Part shown: one piece after another, positions 9,275 to 17,699 of the stretch
Position numbering within the stretch: the first letter of the stretch is position 1
Layout: each line of letters starts with the position of its first letter
Assembly: GCA_021234155.1 (NCBI GenBank)
Contig: JAJEKV010000001.1
Location: 32,316,177-32,380,176, forward strand
Reading direction: 5' to 3'
DNA: 64,000 nucleotides
Source: Isoetes taiwanensis
Lineage: Eukaryota > Streptophyta > Lycopodiopsida > Isoetales > Isoetaceae
The notes under the pieces: model-generated
What the model was told of the DNA's origin: nothing
What the model saw: the letters and a program-made list of their open reading frames with translations, nothing else
Database searches by the model: none
Program-made: the position numbers and the translations under genes

Positions 9275-11035
9275 GATGTCTCTACCTTTGCAATTGGTGC
9301 TGTTATCTCTCAGGCCTATGATGAAACCACGGATAAACCGATCCGCTATGCCAGCCAGAAACTCAATCCTGCTGAGCGCAACTATTCTGCCACGGAACGA
9401 GAAGCTTTGGGTTTAGTTTTCTGTGTCCAACGTTTCCGTCATTACTTGTTGGGCAGCCAGATTAAGTTCTTTGTTGACCATCAAGCTCTTCTTTATTTGA
9501 TCAACAAAGCCACGCCCACGGGAAGAATTGCTCGTTGGGTCCTTCTTCTGCAAGAGTTCGCTCCCTTCGAAATTGTTCATAAGGCAGGCAAATCTCATGT
9601 GGTGCCTGATTATCTTTCACGCATCCACACGGATGATCCATCCACGGGTGTTTCTGACGCCTTTCCAGACGCTCAATTATTCCTGGTCATGGCCACGCCA
9701 CATTGGTTTCATAACTTTCAACAATATCTTCTCACTGGTGCTGTTCCTCCTGCCGATCCGACGCTCTCTCCAGAAAAGCTTCGCTCCCGCCACCGTCAGT
9801 TTCTCCCAGAGGTTCGTGACTATACCATGGTTGCAGGCCATTTGTACAAACGAGGCAAAGACATGGTCCTCCGTCGTTGTGTCCTCCCTCATGAGGTGCC
9901 CGATATTGTTCGATAAGCCCACGATGGGCTTGGTGGTGGTCATTTTAGTGGTGACGCCACGACACGCAAAATTCTTCTGGCAGGATATTTCTGGCCCACG
10001 CTCTTCAAAGATGCCCACGCTTATGCTCGCACGTGTGACGTCTGTCAGCGTGTGGGAAAGCCCACGGCCCGTGACGCTCTTCCCTTGACGCCGGTCGCCA
10101 CGCCACATCCCTTCAGCAAATGGGGAATGGATTTTGTGGGGCCCATGGACCCACCGGCGCGGCACACCCGTGCCCGCTATATCCTGGTCATCACGGATTA
10201 TGCTACAAATTGAGCAGAAGCTTGTGCACTTCCAGACAACACTGCTGCCAACACCGCCAAGGTTCTCTACACGCACATCATCACGCGTTTTGGTTGCCCC
10301 ACGGAACTTGTTAGTGATCGTGGCGTGCATTTTGTCAATCATACCATCAAGGAGCTGACGGATTATCTTCACATACAACACCGGAAGAGTACACCCTATT
10401 ATCCTCAAGGACATGGCTTGGCTGAAAGTACCAACAAAACACTCATCACAGTTCTCAAGAAAATTTGTGACGCTTCGCGAACAGATTGGCAGGAAAAGTT
10501 GCCTACTGTTCTTTGGGCTTATAACACTAGTTTCAAAATCGCTACTGGTCACACTCCTTTCAAACTGGTTTATGGTCAAGAAGCTCTCATGCCTTTTAAA
10601 TATATTCTTCCGACTCTCCGTTTCCAACTTGCTACGGCACATAATCCATCTGCTGCACTCAAGGAACGGGTTTATCAGTTGGAACAGTTGGATGAACTTC
10701 GGCGCGACGCTTACATTCGTGTTCTTCATGGACAACAGTTGCAAAAATCTTTGCATGACAAACGTCTTAAGACAAAAACATTCAAAGAAGGTGATTTAGT
10801 TCTTCTTTATGATTCTCGTTACAAAAATTTTCCGGGCAAGTTAAAGTTCCGATGGCTTGGTCCGTATCAAATCATTCAAGTTGTGCAACCCAGTGTTTTC
10901 AAGCTGGCCGAACTAGATGGCACTCCATTACCTACATTGGTTAATGGCTTTCGCCTCAAACAATTTCATACAACAGAAAGTGAAAATCATCCACCAGATG
11001 CAGTTCCAAACACAGAGACAACAGATAGTGACTAA
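9275..11035 (+). pseudogene. pol second part: RNase H and integrase
   Basis: This continues pol after the retroposon. RNase H shows DVSTFAIGAV, YSATEREALGLVF, FVDHQALLYL and VVPDYLSR. Integrase follows with an HHCC zinc-binding region (AHDGLGGGHF, then CDVCQR). The core triad is Asp in MDFVGPM, Asp in ELVSDRGVHF and Glu in YPQGHGLAESTNK. The C-terminal part has FKEGDLVLLYDSRYKNFPGKLKFRWLGPY-like sequence and ends at TAA 11033-11035 without a chromodomain. In-frame stops lie at 9914 (TAA, just before the AHDG motif) and 10211 (TGA, after DYATN where Trp is usual). RNase H degrades the RNA template strand and integrase inserts the DNA; both are broken here. Confidence 0.88.
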
Positions 11036-11174
11036 AAAGCGGCATATTTATATTATAGAGGTGAAATTTTTACAAAATGTGAGCAGTGCCCATCTATTTC
11101 CGCTATGGGCAGAGCCCTATTTAGAAGAAAAACGGGCTAAGCGCCCTATCTACAAAATCCTAAATTTTACCCCT

Positions 11175-11441
11175 CTACTCCGGGTTGGGAGCAGAGGTGA
11201 TGCGGAGGATATGGTACCAGTTCTGCTCTGGATCCCAGCGCAGGTGAATCACCACCTCCATTCCGTTGGTGTGGGGATCGGGATGCTCAGCCATCCCGGC
11301 ACACCACCCATCCATGGGAATGCCACGATTGTGGCACCTCCACAGGTCCAAGCAGTCCATCTTGCATGTTATCCACTCCAGGCAGTTAGACGGCATGGTG
11401 CACTTGTCGTGAAGTCCAGCAGCAGACATGCTGAGCGCCAT
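11175..11441 (-). CDS. Antisense small gene inside the retrotransposon (family of genes A and B)
   Basis: An intact 88-residue frame on the strand opposite to gag and pol, from ATG 11441 (MALSMSAAGLHDKC) to TAG near 11175. It shares a clear pattern with the two small genes at 15.7-16.2 kb: ITCKM-x(n)-C-x(2)-R-x-IPMDGW, then VVIHLRW and YHILRITSAP. The genes outside the element have ITCKM...IPMEDW and IHIVW...YEIDKITNN. Five Cys residues are spread over the first half. I recognise no known family. Antisense accessory ORFs after pol are known in Tat-type elements; whether this is one of those families I cannot tell. Unlike gag, pol and ORF3, this frame has no stop or frameshift. Confidence 0.6.
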   Translation of the reverse strand: MALSMSAAGLHDKCTMPSNCLEWITCKMDCLDLWRCHNRGIPMDGWCAGMAEHPDPHTNGMEVVIHLRWDPEQNWYHILRITSAPNPE

Positions 11442-11470
11442 CGGGTGTCTCAACTTCACCCACTGTTCGT

Positions 11471-11525
11471 CTTATATAGCCACCCGAGGACCTCCCTGCC
11501 GACGTGGCCCAATCAGAAAATTCGC
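11471..11525 (-). promoter_or_regulatory. Promoter of the antisense small gene (TATA plus CCAAT)
   Basis: On the minus strand CTATATAAG (11479-11471) lies 37 bases upstream of the ATG at 11441. Farther upstream are GGCCACGTCGGC with an ACGT core and an ATTGG (inverted CCAAT box, about 11513). The close spacing of TATA and ATG is like that of the two related genes near 15.8 kb. No transcript evidence is available. Confidence 0.5.
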
Positions 11526-12849
11526 CAACGTGTTCGCAATGCAAGACTCTTTCTAATTCCAGAATCTTTTCTCCCGCCGCATATCTAGCCATGGTACCTT
11601 CTGACACTTTTGTTTTAATGATATCCCACTTCGAGTTGCCAGCATTAAATGACATTCCTTCTTTTCACGCCCGTCGACCATTAATGAGCGTCCTTTTGCC
11701 AGCTATCACATCCGATCATTCTCTTACGTCTCATCTCCACCGTTCATTGCTTCTCCCTTTACCGTTTGGGGACTTAGCCGAATTTTGCCTCTCAATCACC
11801 TCCTTCGCATCTGTCGCCACCTGGCATCATCAACGGTTGCCGGTTCATTCTCATCATGCCCCTTCGCCAACACTTGTGCGCCCTAGAACCTTTTCGCCTA
11901 TCTGCGCTTTCGTCCTCCGCTCTCCGCACTCCGCCTTCTCCAGCAAATTCTTCCTGCTCCTTACCGACGCTCTTTGTCATGGCTCCTGCACCCAAATTTT
12001 CTACACTTCAAGCTTCTGCTCCACGGGATCCGGCTGCTTTTCAGTCTGTGAGTTTCTCGACTCCCACCTTTCGCGAGGCCCTTGTTGGTCCGAGTCGAGA
12101 AGTGGCGGAACGCCAGGCGCTCTACGAATTTTCACAGTTGGAAACTCCCTGCCCCAAATCCGGCACAATTGACGCAGTTTGTTGCTCATATCGTCAACAG
12201 CCCAGAAGGGTATGCTACTGTGGTCGATGGCACCACCATTTTGCTTACACAGCCCCTGATTTCTGAGATATTCCATATTCCTTTGCAAACACCTTCTTTA
12301 TCTTGGGCTGCCTTACAGGACATCGATGTCACTGAGTTCGGCGCTCCTGCTTATCAAGCAAACATGCATCGCCTCACCAACATTGCAAAGAGCCATGCCA
12401 CTTTTGTCAAGTTTCTGTGGCGCAAATTGCTTGGGTATTCTATCAAAAACACCCATATCAATAAGCCGTTCTATAACATGGTGATCACAGCCATCCGCTC
12501 CAACCACCATATTGATTGGCCACAGATGTTGTTCTACCGCCTCCTTCTGGAAGTGGATCGCATTAGGGCTGCCCCCTCTTCTGTCTTTGAAGCCTCAGTG
12601 GGTGGCCATCTTCAAGCCATCATCCGTCGTTACCTTCCTCCCTCACCTTCTGTTTCTCATGCTTCCACTCAGCAGTCCCTTCATTCCCTTCCTCACACTC
12701 AGCAAGCTGCCCCTTCACACCCTTCTTCTCCTGGTCATGATCATCAAAACGCCACGCATGTCACTGTCTCCTCTTCCTCCACTGAAACCGCGCCCTCCTC
12801 TTCCCGTCATGTCTCTCAAACATCTCAGACAAGGTAGCAACAAGGCCCT

Positions 12850-13560
12850 GCTCCTCCACATCCTCGCCAGCTTCTGTATCAATACCAGCAGGATGTTCAA
12901 GCCGCCGCCCTGAAGCTCCAAGAATCACGGGACGCTCTCATGCATGGTGTCCAAGCGTCCCTGGAGGCCTCGGATGCCGTTCATAGAGACCTTCAAGCTG
13001 CCAACGCACATGTTCAAACTCTCGAGGATAAACTTCAAGCAAAGCACGAGGCTCTGTTAGAGGTCCGTGAGGCTCTCAAGACTGCCCAAGATCAAAACAG
13101 CCTGCTTGCTGATCAACAGGCTCAGCTGCAAACTTCAATTCAGGAAAAGCTGGAGCACGTCAAAGCCAAGGATACCCTTTTGAGCGATAAGGAGAAAGAC
13201 CTTGGGAAACTCAATACCTTGTATACTGAGCTTTCTCAGAGTTACCGCCAACAAGTTCAAGACCTCACAGAGCGTGATACTCGAATCACCTCTTTAGAAG
13301 CCCAGCTGTCCACGCTGACCTCTCAGCTCACGCCTCTCCAAGATCAGCTTACGGAGGCTCAGAAACAGAAAATTGTTGATGACGCCGAGATTGCCACGCT
13401 GCGCCTCAACACTCCTGGGCAATCCTCTTCCCATGCCACGCTTCCTCATAAACGGGTCCGTGATCAGTCCCGCCTTCTGTTAGAAAAGGAGAACCGGATC
13501 CGTGACCTCGAACAACAGCTACAGCAAGCTGTTCAGTCTGCTGATGCGGCCCAAACCAAA
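12850..13560 (+). other. Coiled-coil segment of ORF3
   Basis: Translation in the ORF3 frame gives uninterrupted heptad-like sequence such as LEDKLQAKHEALLEVREAL, LSDKEKDLGKLNTLYTELS and LLEKENRIRDLEQQLQQAV. This predicts a rod-like oligomerising domain of about 230 residues placed between two globular regions. Confidence 0.75.
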
Positions 13561-14955
13561 CAAGAAGGCTACATTACCATCAGTCGACTTCGCTATTCCT
13601 TCCAGTTATCTCGATTATGTGGTTGCCCGCCGTCACCTCTTTCTTCTGAAGTGGTATGCGGCTGATGGTCCAGTTGATGTCCACCTGCGCACTGAGGATT
13701 TTCTTAGGATCTGGCCCGACCTCTCCGTTGAAGACAAAGGTTTACTCTGCGCCATTTTAGTCTTCGACCTCATTCACTGTGAAGATCCGGATTTCATCAC
13801 TTTCAGAGTTGTTCAGCCGATGGCGTACATTTTCCATGACTTCTATCTGGATGATACACAGGACAAATTTCGTGATGGGCCACATCAGAACTTTCAGGGT
13901 GACTCACAGGTTCAATGGTTGCTCTTGGACAACAACCCATATCTGTCCGATCATGATAGGACACACGCTCTTCATCAGGAGTACATGCCTGAACTTGCTC
14001 ATCATTTACCTCTATGGCAAGCCGAAACGCTGGAACAGGTGCGGAAGAATCTTGGGAATCCTGAGGATCTTCCATTTGCCCAAGTTTATATGCAGCATTT
14101 GGCCGGCTACAATCAATTGCGTGCCCTTCTGGATAGCAAGACAGTACCCACGGGCTGGGATAGTCCTCCTGTATATACTCAGCTCTCTACTTCTGAGTGG
14201 GATCGGTGGTGCAAAGCTCTTGATCCCGACCTTGTTCGTGCATTCAGGGAGCAGGCTCAGCAGCCCACGCCCACGGGCATGGCTCCCTCTCCATATGCTT
14301 CACTGGGTGTCCCTCCACGCCCCCGGTTCCTCACCTCTGATTGGCGTCTCCCCTTTTGGACAAAGGTCCTGGATGGCCACGCTGGGTCGACTCCACCTCA
14401 GATCTCGACGGATCTCCGGTGGGATCCCCGTTTTGTTCGCCGCTCCGATTGGGAGGATGGTGCCACCTTGGACACTACTACCAATTGGATCTACATTGCT
14501 AATGAGCGTGGTTGGCAACGACCTGCTGATGCTATTCATGGTCTTGATACCTTCTTGCAGAACGCCGCCACCTCACCAGACCCTTCCGTTCACCGTCAAG
14601 CTGGTTTCTGTGCTGCTCTCAAGTGCATCCTGGTAAGCTCTTTAAATCGGCAGCGTCCCATCTTTTACTGCAACCCGAATGCCAGCGTCAGTGCCTTCGG
14701 TCTCTAGACCTGCCTTCTCATGGAATGCCAGTTTGTTCCCTCGGAAGCACATGCTGCCCTGGAAGACATGGTGCGCTCTACATTTCTCATTGATGCCGAT
14801 CCTTGGCTTAACACTCCTGACGCTCTTCAAACACGCCAGGACCTCATTGGCCATTACCATAATGGTGCCCGTCCTCATTCCCGTGAGGATCACTTTCAAA
14901 CTGCTGGTTTCCCGCCCTCGGAAACACTTCCTCCTTTTCTTCACTTTGAGTGTCG

Positions 14956-14970
14956 TTTGGTGGGGGGGAG
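14956..14970 (+). other. Polypurine tract
   Basis: TTTGGTGGGGGGGAG lies directly against the 3' LTR and is the plus-strand primer site. The ORF3 frame reads through it into the LTR without a stop until 15142, so the end of the ORF3 protein may be encoded by the LTR. Confidence 0.85.
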
Positions 14971-15559
14971 TGTTAGTCCTGTGCCTCCCGGTACAGGACT
15001 ATTCATGCATACGACGGACCAAGTCAAGTTCAAGGATCCACAATCAGGCACGGGTCAGTCGTCAAAGGCCACGCAGAAGACCAAGCAGACCACGCAGTCA
15101 AAGGGCGCGCCTGCCGTCAAAAGAAGGCGCTCAGACAAGTGACGGCCCGTCACCGCCTGCGGCAGCGTCAGCGTGATTTCAGGCACTTCAAGAGGCACCG
15201 CCAGCATTCCTGCAAATCAGGCCTCCTTCCAGGAGTCGGCACCGAAATCAGTCAGAGTGTCTATATTGGGCCAAAGGCCATTGTACTATATATATGAGTA
15301 GAGCTAGCGCTCTAGTTTTTTAGATGAGTTTTGAGTCTTGTCTCATTTCAGTTTTCTCTCGATTTCGAGAGCTTATGTATCTTCATTGACATCAAGGAAG
15401 CTCATTATTGTGATCTCATTGTTTTCTTTTGTTTTCTTTTCCTTTTCCCTTGTTTTTCTTGCAAATCCCGCGTGACATAGTCCCCGGATTCTCCTGTTAG
15501 ATCCAAGGGTCCTCATAGAGGGCTGTCTTGCAGGAGTTCCCGAACCCAGACCCCAAACA
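14971..15559 (+). mobile_element. 3' LTR of the Ty3/gypsy element
   Basis: TGTTAGTCCTGTGCCTCCCG to CCCCAAACA; 589 bp against 596 bp for the 5' LTR. It is followed by the target duplication ATTTG (15560-15564). Confidence 0.92.
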
Positions 15560-15564
15560 ATTTG
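15560..15564. repeat. Target-site duplication, right copy (ATTTG)
   Basis: The same five bases as at 3186-3190. Confidence 0.9.
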
Positions 15565-15715
15565 ATGCTCTCTATTCCATATCAGATGGATGATTGAGAG
15601 CGACAGTGGTCATCCAGTCTTCCATGGGTATCTCTCGCTCGCGACACTGCTTGAAGTTTTCGTGATTCATCTTGCAGGTAATGGAATCACGTTCAGGACC
15701 AGAATGAGACCACAT
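15560..15715 (-). pseudogene. Small divergent gene B, 5' part
   Basis: Starts at ATG 15715 on the minus strand (MWSHSGPERDSITCKMNHEN), with a TATA box 53 bases upstream. It contains ITCKM and IPMEDW, matching the antisense gene in the retrotransposon (ITCKM, IPMDGW) and, more loosely, gene A (LTCLM, ITLDPW). After IPMEDWMTTV the frame drifts: the conserved continuation (IIHLIW) is in another frame, so there is a small indel near 15605. The frame as it stands ends at a TAG just before the retrotransposon. The rest of the gene is at 3125-3190, beyond the inserted element. Function unknown; inactivated twice. Confidence 0.65.
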
Positions 15716-15918
15716 GGCTAGACGCAGGCCAAATTTGATGGACAAAATTGGTTTGATATATATTTATACCCACCATAATTATTGAGGTATTGTACATAAA
15801 GATTATTGGATATACATACTACTTGTATATACACCCAATAATGTTGCTACAGTGGTCATCAATAATTCCATGCCTATAAAATATAGCCGCATTCGAGTGC
15901 ACATCACATTCCTTTGCT
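15716..15918. promoter_or_regulatory. Divergent promoter of small genes A and B with central dyad
   Basis: Two TATA boxes point outwards: TATTTATA at 15761-15768 (minus strand, for gene B) and TATAAAATA at 15875-15883 (plus strand, for gene A). Midway between them is an inverted repeat, ATTATTGGATATAC (15802-15815) against GTATAT (15825-15830) and CCAATAAT (15835-15842). The dyad centre at about 15822 coincides with the midpoint between the two TATA boxes. Each arm contains a CCAAT box facing outwards or inwards. This geometry suggests one shared control site serving both genes. Confidence 0.6.
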
Positions 15919-16164
15919 ATGTCTCGCCGTCCTGCTAGAGATCTTCAGAGGTCAAATCTTGACACCCTCACTTGCCTTATGACTTTCGACGATCTTCATG
16001 CATGCATCTTCAAAGGGATCACCCTTGATCCCTGGCTGCATGGTATAGCTACTGGTCGAAAGAAAGACTCCCCCGGCGAGTACCATGTTACTATCCATAT
16101 CGTTTGGGTTCCGAAGCGCGAGGCTTATGAGATTGATAAAATCACCAATAATTACAATCTCTGA
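15919..16164 (+). CDS. Small divergent gene A (81 residues), unknown family
   Basis: An intact frame from ATG 15919 to TGA 16162-16164 with a good TATA box 44 bases upstream and a stop-dense 3' region. The protein starts MSRRPARDLQRSN (basic) and continues LTCLMTFDDLHACIFKGITL, DPWLHGIATG, YHVTIHIVWVPKREAYEIDK, ITNNYNL. The pattern T-C-x-M, then Cys, I-x-x-D-x-W, I-H-x-x-W and Y-x-I-x-K-I-T is shared with gene B and with the antisense gene at 11175-11441. The three are very diverged in sequence but collinear. This is the cleanest member. I recognise no domain; there is no signal peptide or membrane segment. Possibly a small regulatory or mobile-element protein. Confidence 0.65.
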   Translation: MSRRPARDLQRSNLDTLTCLMTFDDLHACIFKGITLDPWLHGIATGRKKDSPGEYHVTIHIVWVPKREAYEIDKITNNYNL

Positions 16165-16290
16165 GTCATGTATTTCATAACTTTATATGATATAATTGTG
16201 TTGTGCATCTCTCAATTGTTATCATTCAGTTGTTATCTTCGTTTCCGATCTAGTTTTTATCATTTTCCATTTGCTTGCAACTCCAAGGAA

Positions 16291-16645
16291 ATTGGGCGCC
16301 CGCCCAATTTTCTCAAGAGGTCTCGATGGAATTTCGAACAGAGCATTCCCAAGGAAAAGTGGGTGCCCGCCCAATTAAGCTGGGAAGCCTCCAAGGAGTT
16401 TTGTTCGGACAATTCCAAGAGCAAAGTGGGCGGGCACCCAATTACTTCTGGAGGACTCGAGGTAACTTTCATCAGACCATCTCCAGGACAAAGTGGGCGG
16501 GCGCCCAATTTCTCGGGGGTGGCCTCGAGAAAGCTTTGTTCAGACTATTCCCAAAGCAAAGTGGGCGGGCGCCCAATTTCCTCTGCAGGCCTCGACGAAA
16601 CTATCTTCAAGGCATTTAAGGGGCAAAGCGGGCGGGCGCCCAGTT
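16291..16645 (+). repeat. Six-copy 67-bp array with a GC-rich palindrome in each unit
   Basis: Palindromes start at about 16291, 16358, 16425, 16492, 16560 and 16628, a spacing of 67 or 68. Each is an 18-19-base near-perfect palindrome with arms (A/G)TGGGCG and CGCCCAAT. The 48-base spacers between them are strongly diverged yet alignable (a CCTCGAG-like core, then TTCAGACTATTCCCAAAGCAAA-like ends cut here to their gist). Units 1 and 2 have central CC and units 3-6 central GG. The array starts 127 bases after gene A. Open frames across it are a by-product of the repeat. Confidence 0.9.
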
Positions 16646-16842
16646 TGTACACAGGATGTTACTTTTCTGAAATTCACGTTATGGGCTTTTATCAATGTAG
16701 ACAAGAACCATTCTATTCATATAGGAATGGAGTACATGGATGGAGTACATAGATAATAAAAACAACTAAAGATCATGCCTCGAAAGAGATAGTTCAACAG
16801 AAACATAATAGATAATAATAGATAATATTATACATGGAGGTT
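16646..16842. other. AT-rich spacer
   Basis: Contains a doubled GGAGTACAT(G/A)GAT segment (about 16729-16750) and repeats of AGATAATA (about 16809-16830). No gene seen. Confidence 0.5.
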
Positions 16843-17313
16843 TCAGTCAATGCCCAGTTCCACCGCAATTAGATCCCCCAGATCGAACTCTGTAATGCCT
16901 TGTCGGCTATACAGATCAAGCCAGTCATCCAATTCTCGCATCGAATGGGGAGTGCTGAGGATGAGCATGGTTACCAAAGCCACACGCTCCCTTTTTTCCT
17001 TCTTGTAAAGCTTCTTAAATAATGACCGGAACCTGTTGTGCAGCCAAACATCCTCCATTTTCAGCAGCCTCTTCAGAGCTTCTGCCCTGTAAATATGGCG
17101 TTTCAATGAAATCAAGCAGCCTTCCAGCTCTACCCTGCTGAGGTGATCCGGCTCATTGCCATCCTTCATCAACTCTCCACGACGGAGGAGCTTCATGAGT
17201 TGGTGTCTCATTTCTTCAGTGCCATTTTCGTTTATCTCGTTCTTCACCTCAACCTGAAGCTGATTCGCATGAGCTAATATTGGCTCGCAGATATGGGACT
17301 GCATTTCGCTCAT
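16843..17313 (-). CDS. Unrecognised 156-residue helical, charged protein
   Basis: An intact minus-strand frame from ATG 17313 (MSEMQSHICEPILAHANQLQ) to TGA 16843. It is rich in Glu, Lys, Arg and Leu (MRHQLMKLLRRGELM, LFKKLYKKEKRERVALVTML) and appears wholly alpha-helical, ending in an acidic patch (FDLGDLIAVELGID). Length, lack of low complexity and balanced composition make it a better coding candidate than other frames nearby. No family recognised and no membrane segment. Upstream (17314-17600) a CAGGTAGATGAG at about 17498 could be a splice junction of an earlier exon, so this may be the last exon of a larger gene. Could also be the remains of a retroelement ORF. Confidence 0.45.
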   Translation of the reverse strand: MSEMQSHICEPILAHANQLQVEVKNEINENGTEEMRHQLMKLLRRGELMKDGNEPDHLSRVELEGCLISLKRHIYRAEALKRLLKMEDVWLHNRFRSLFKKLYKKEKRERVALVTMLILSTPHSMRELDDWLDLYSRQGITEFDLGDLIAVELGID

Positions 17314-17699
17314 TGTGAATCCATCGCTGCGCCTGGTTCAGACCATTCTGACTGTCCCGACTATGAATCTACACTATGCAGATTTGCGAATGCCGACTAC
17401 TGTGGCGAGACCACCTCTAGTGAAAGCGCTTGGGCGGGACACAAACTCGGATGGCACTTCTTTGGCTTAATAGATACAAGGCCTGCCATCTCATCTACCT
17501 GCACGATTCCCAAAATTTTGCATCATTCTAACAAATAAAACCCCTATATTCTAAAAATTTGGGTCCATTTGGGAGTCATATGGACTTAGGGAAAGTCCAT
17601 ATATAATGAAATTATGCTTTAAACCTTTGAAGCAAATTTTCAAGCTCTGAAGATATCCAAGCTTCGTTCTTCAAATATCTTGTAAGTTTCTCATATTAA

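Larger units (their letters stand above)
11036..11978. other. Spacer between pol and ORF3
   Basis: In the sense direction this spacer has no convincing coding region. It holds the antisense small gene (11175-11441) and its promoter, and then about 450 bases of C/T-rich leader before the ORF3 start at 11979. A sense frame from 11504 runs through it but looks incidental. Confidence 0.6.
11979..14970 (+). pseudogene. ORF3: large extra coding region of the Ty3/gypsy element
   Basis: About 1000 codons in three frames, starting at ATG 11979 (MAPAPKFSTLQASAPRD). Frame changes lie near 12150 and 13570; in-frame stops are TAG at 12835 and TAG at 14705. Part 1 (about 12160-12620) is a globular region (FVAHIVNSPEGYATVVDG, FVKFLWRKLLGYSI). 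Part 2 is Ser/Pro/His-rich (12620-12830). Part 3 (about 12850-13560) is a long coiled coil rich in Gln, Leu, Glu and Lys. Part 4 (13600-14960) is a Trp- and Asp-rich globular region (LLKWYAADGPVDVHLRTEDF, DLRWDPRFVRRSDWEDG). No signal peptide or membrane segment is evident, which argues against a classical envelope protein. Function unknown; the position matches the extra ORF of Ogre/Tat/Athila elements. Confidence 0.7.
3191..15559 (+). mobile_element. Complete but decayed Ty3/gypsy retrotransposon (Ogre/Tat/Athila-like)
   Basis: The element has two LTRs (596 and 589 bp, TGTTAG...CAAACA), a 5-bp target duplication, a primer site resembling tRNA-Asp, and a polypurine tract. Domains run in the order gag, protease, reverse transcriptase, RNase H, integrase, then an extra 3-kb coding region (ORF3). 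An antisense small gene lies between pol and ORF3. RNase H before integrase marks Ty3/gypsy. The phrase FAWSYKDL before RT, the tRNA-Asp-like primer, the absence of a visible chromodomain and the extra ORF suggest the Ogre/Tat/Athila group. Seven in-frame stops and about four frameshifts make it non-functional. A 1222-bp retroposon interrupts RNase H. Confidence 0.92.

Noticed and set aside
9677-10756. 359-residue minus-strand frame
   Set aside because: It is the antisense shadow of integrase; no independent motif or promoter was seen.
14679-15176. Plus-strand frame ending in an Arg/Pro/Ser-rich tail
   Set aside because: Overlaps the end of ORF3 in another frame and runs into the LTR; ORF3 is the better reading.
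16168-16752. Overlapping long frames through the 67-bp array encoding repeated WAGAQF- or GGRP-like peptides
   Set aside because: 67 is not a multiple of 3, so the repeat is open in several frames merely because it is GC-rich and lacks stops; no frame is preferred.
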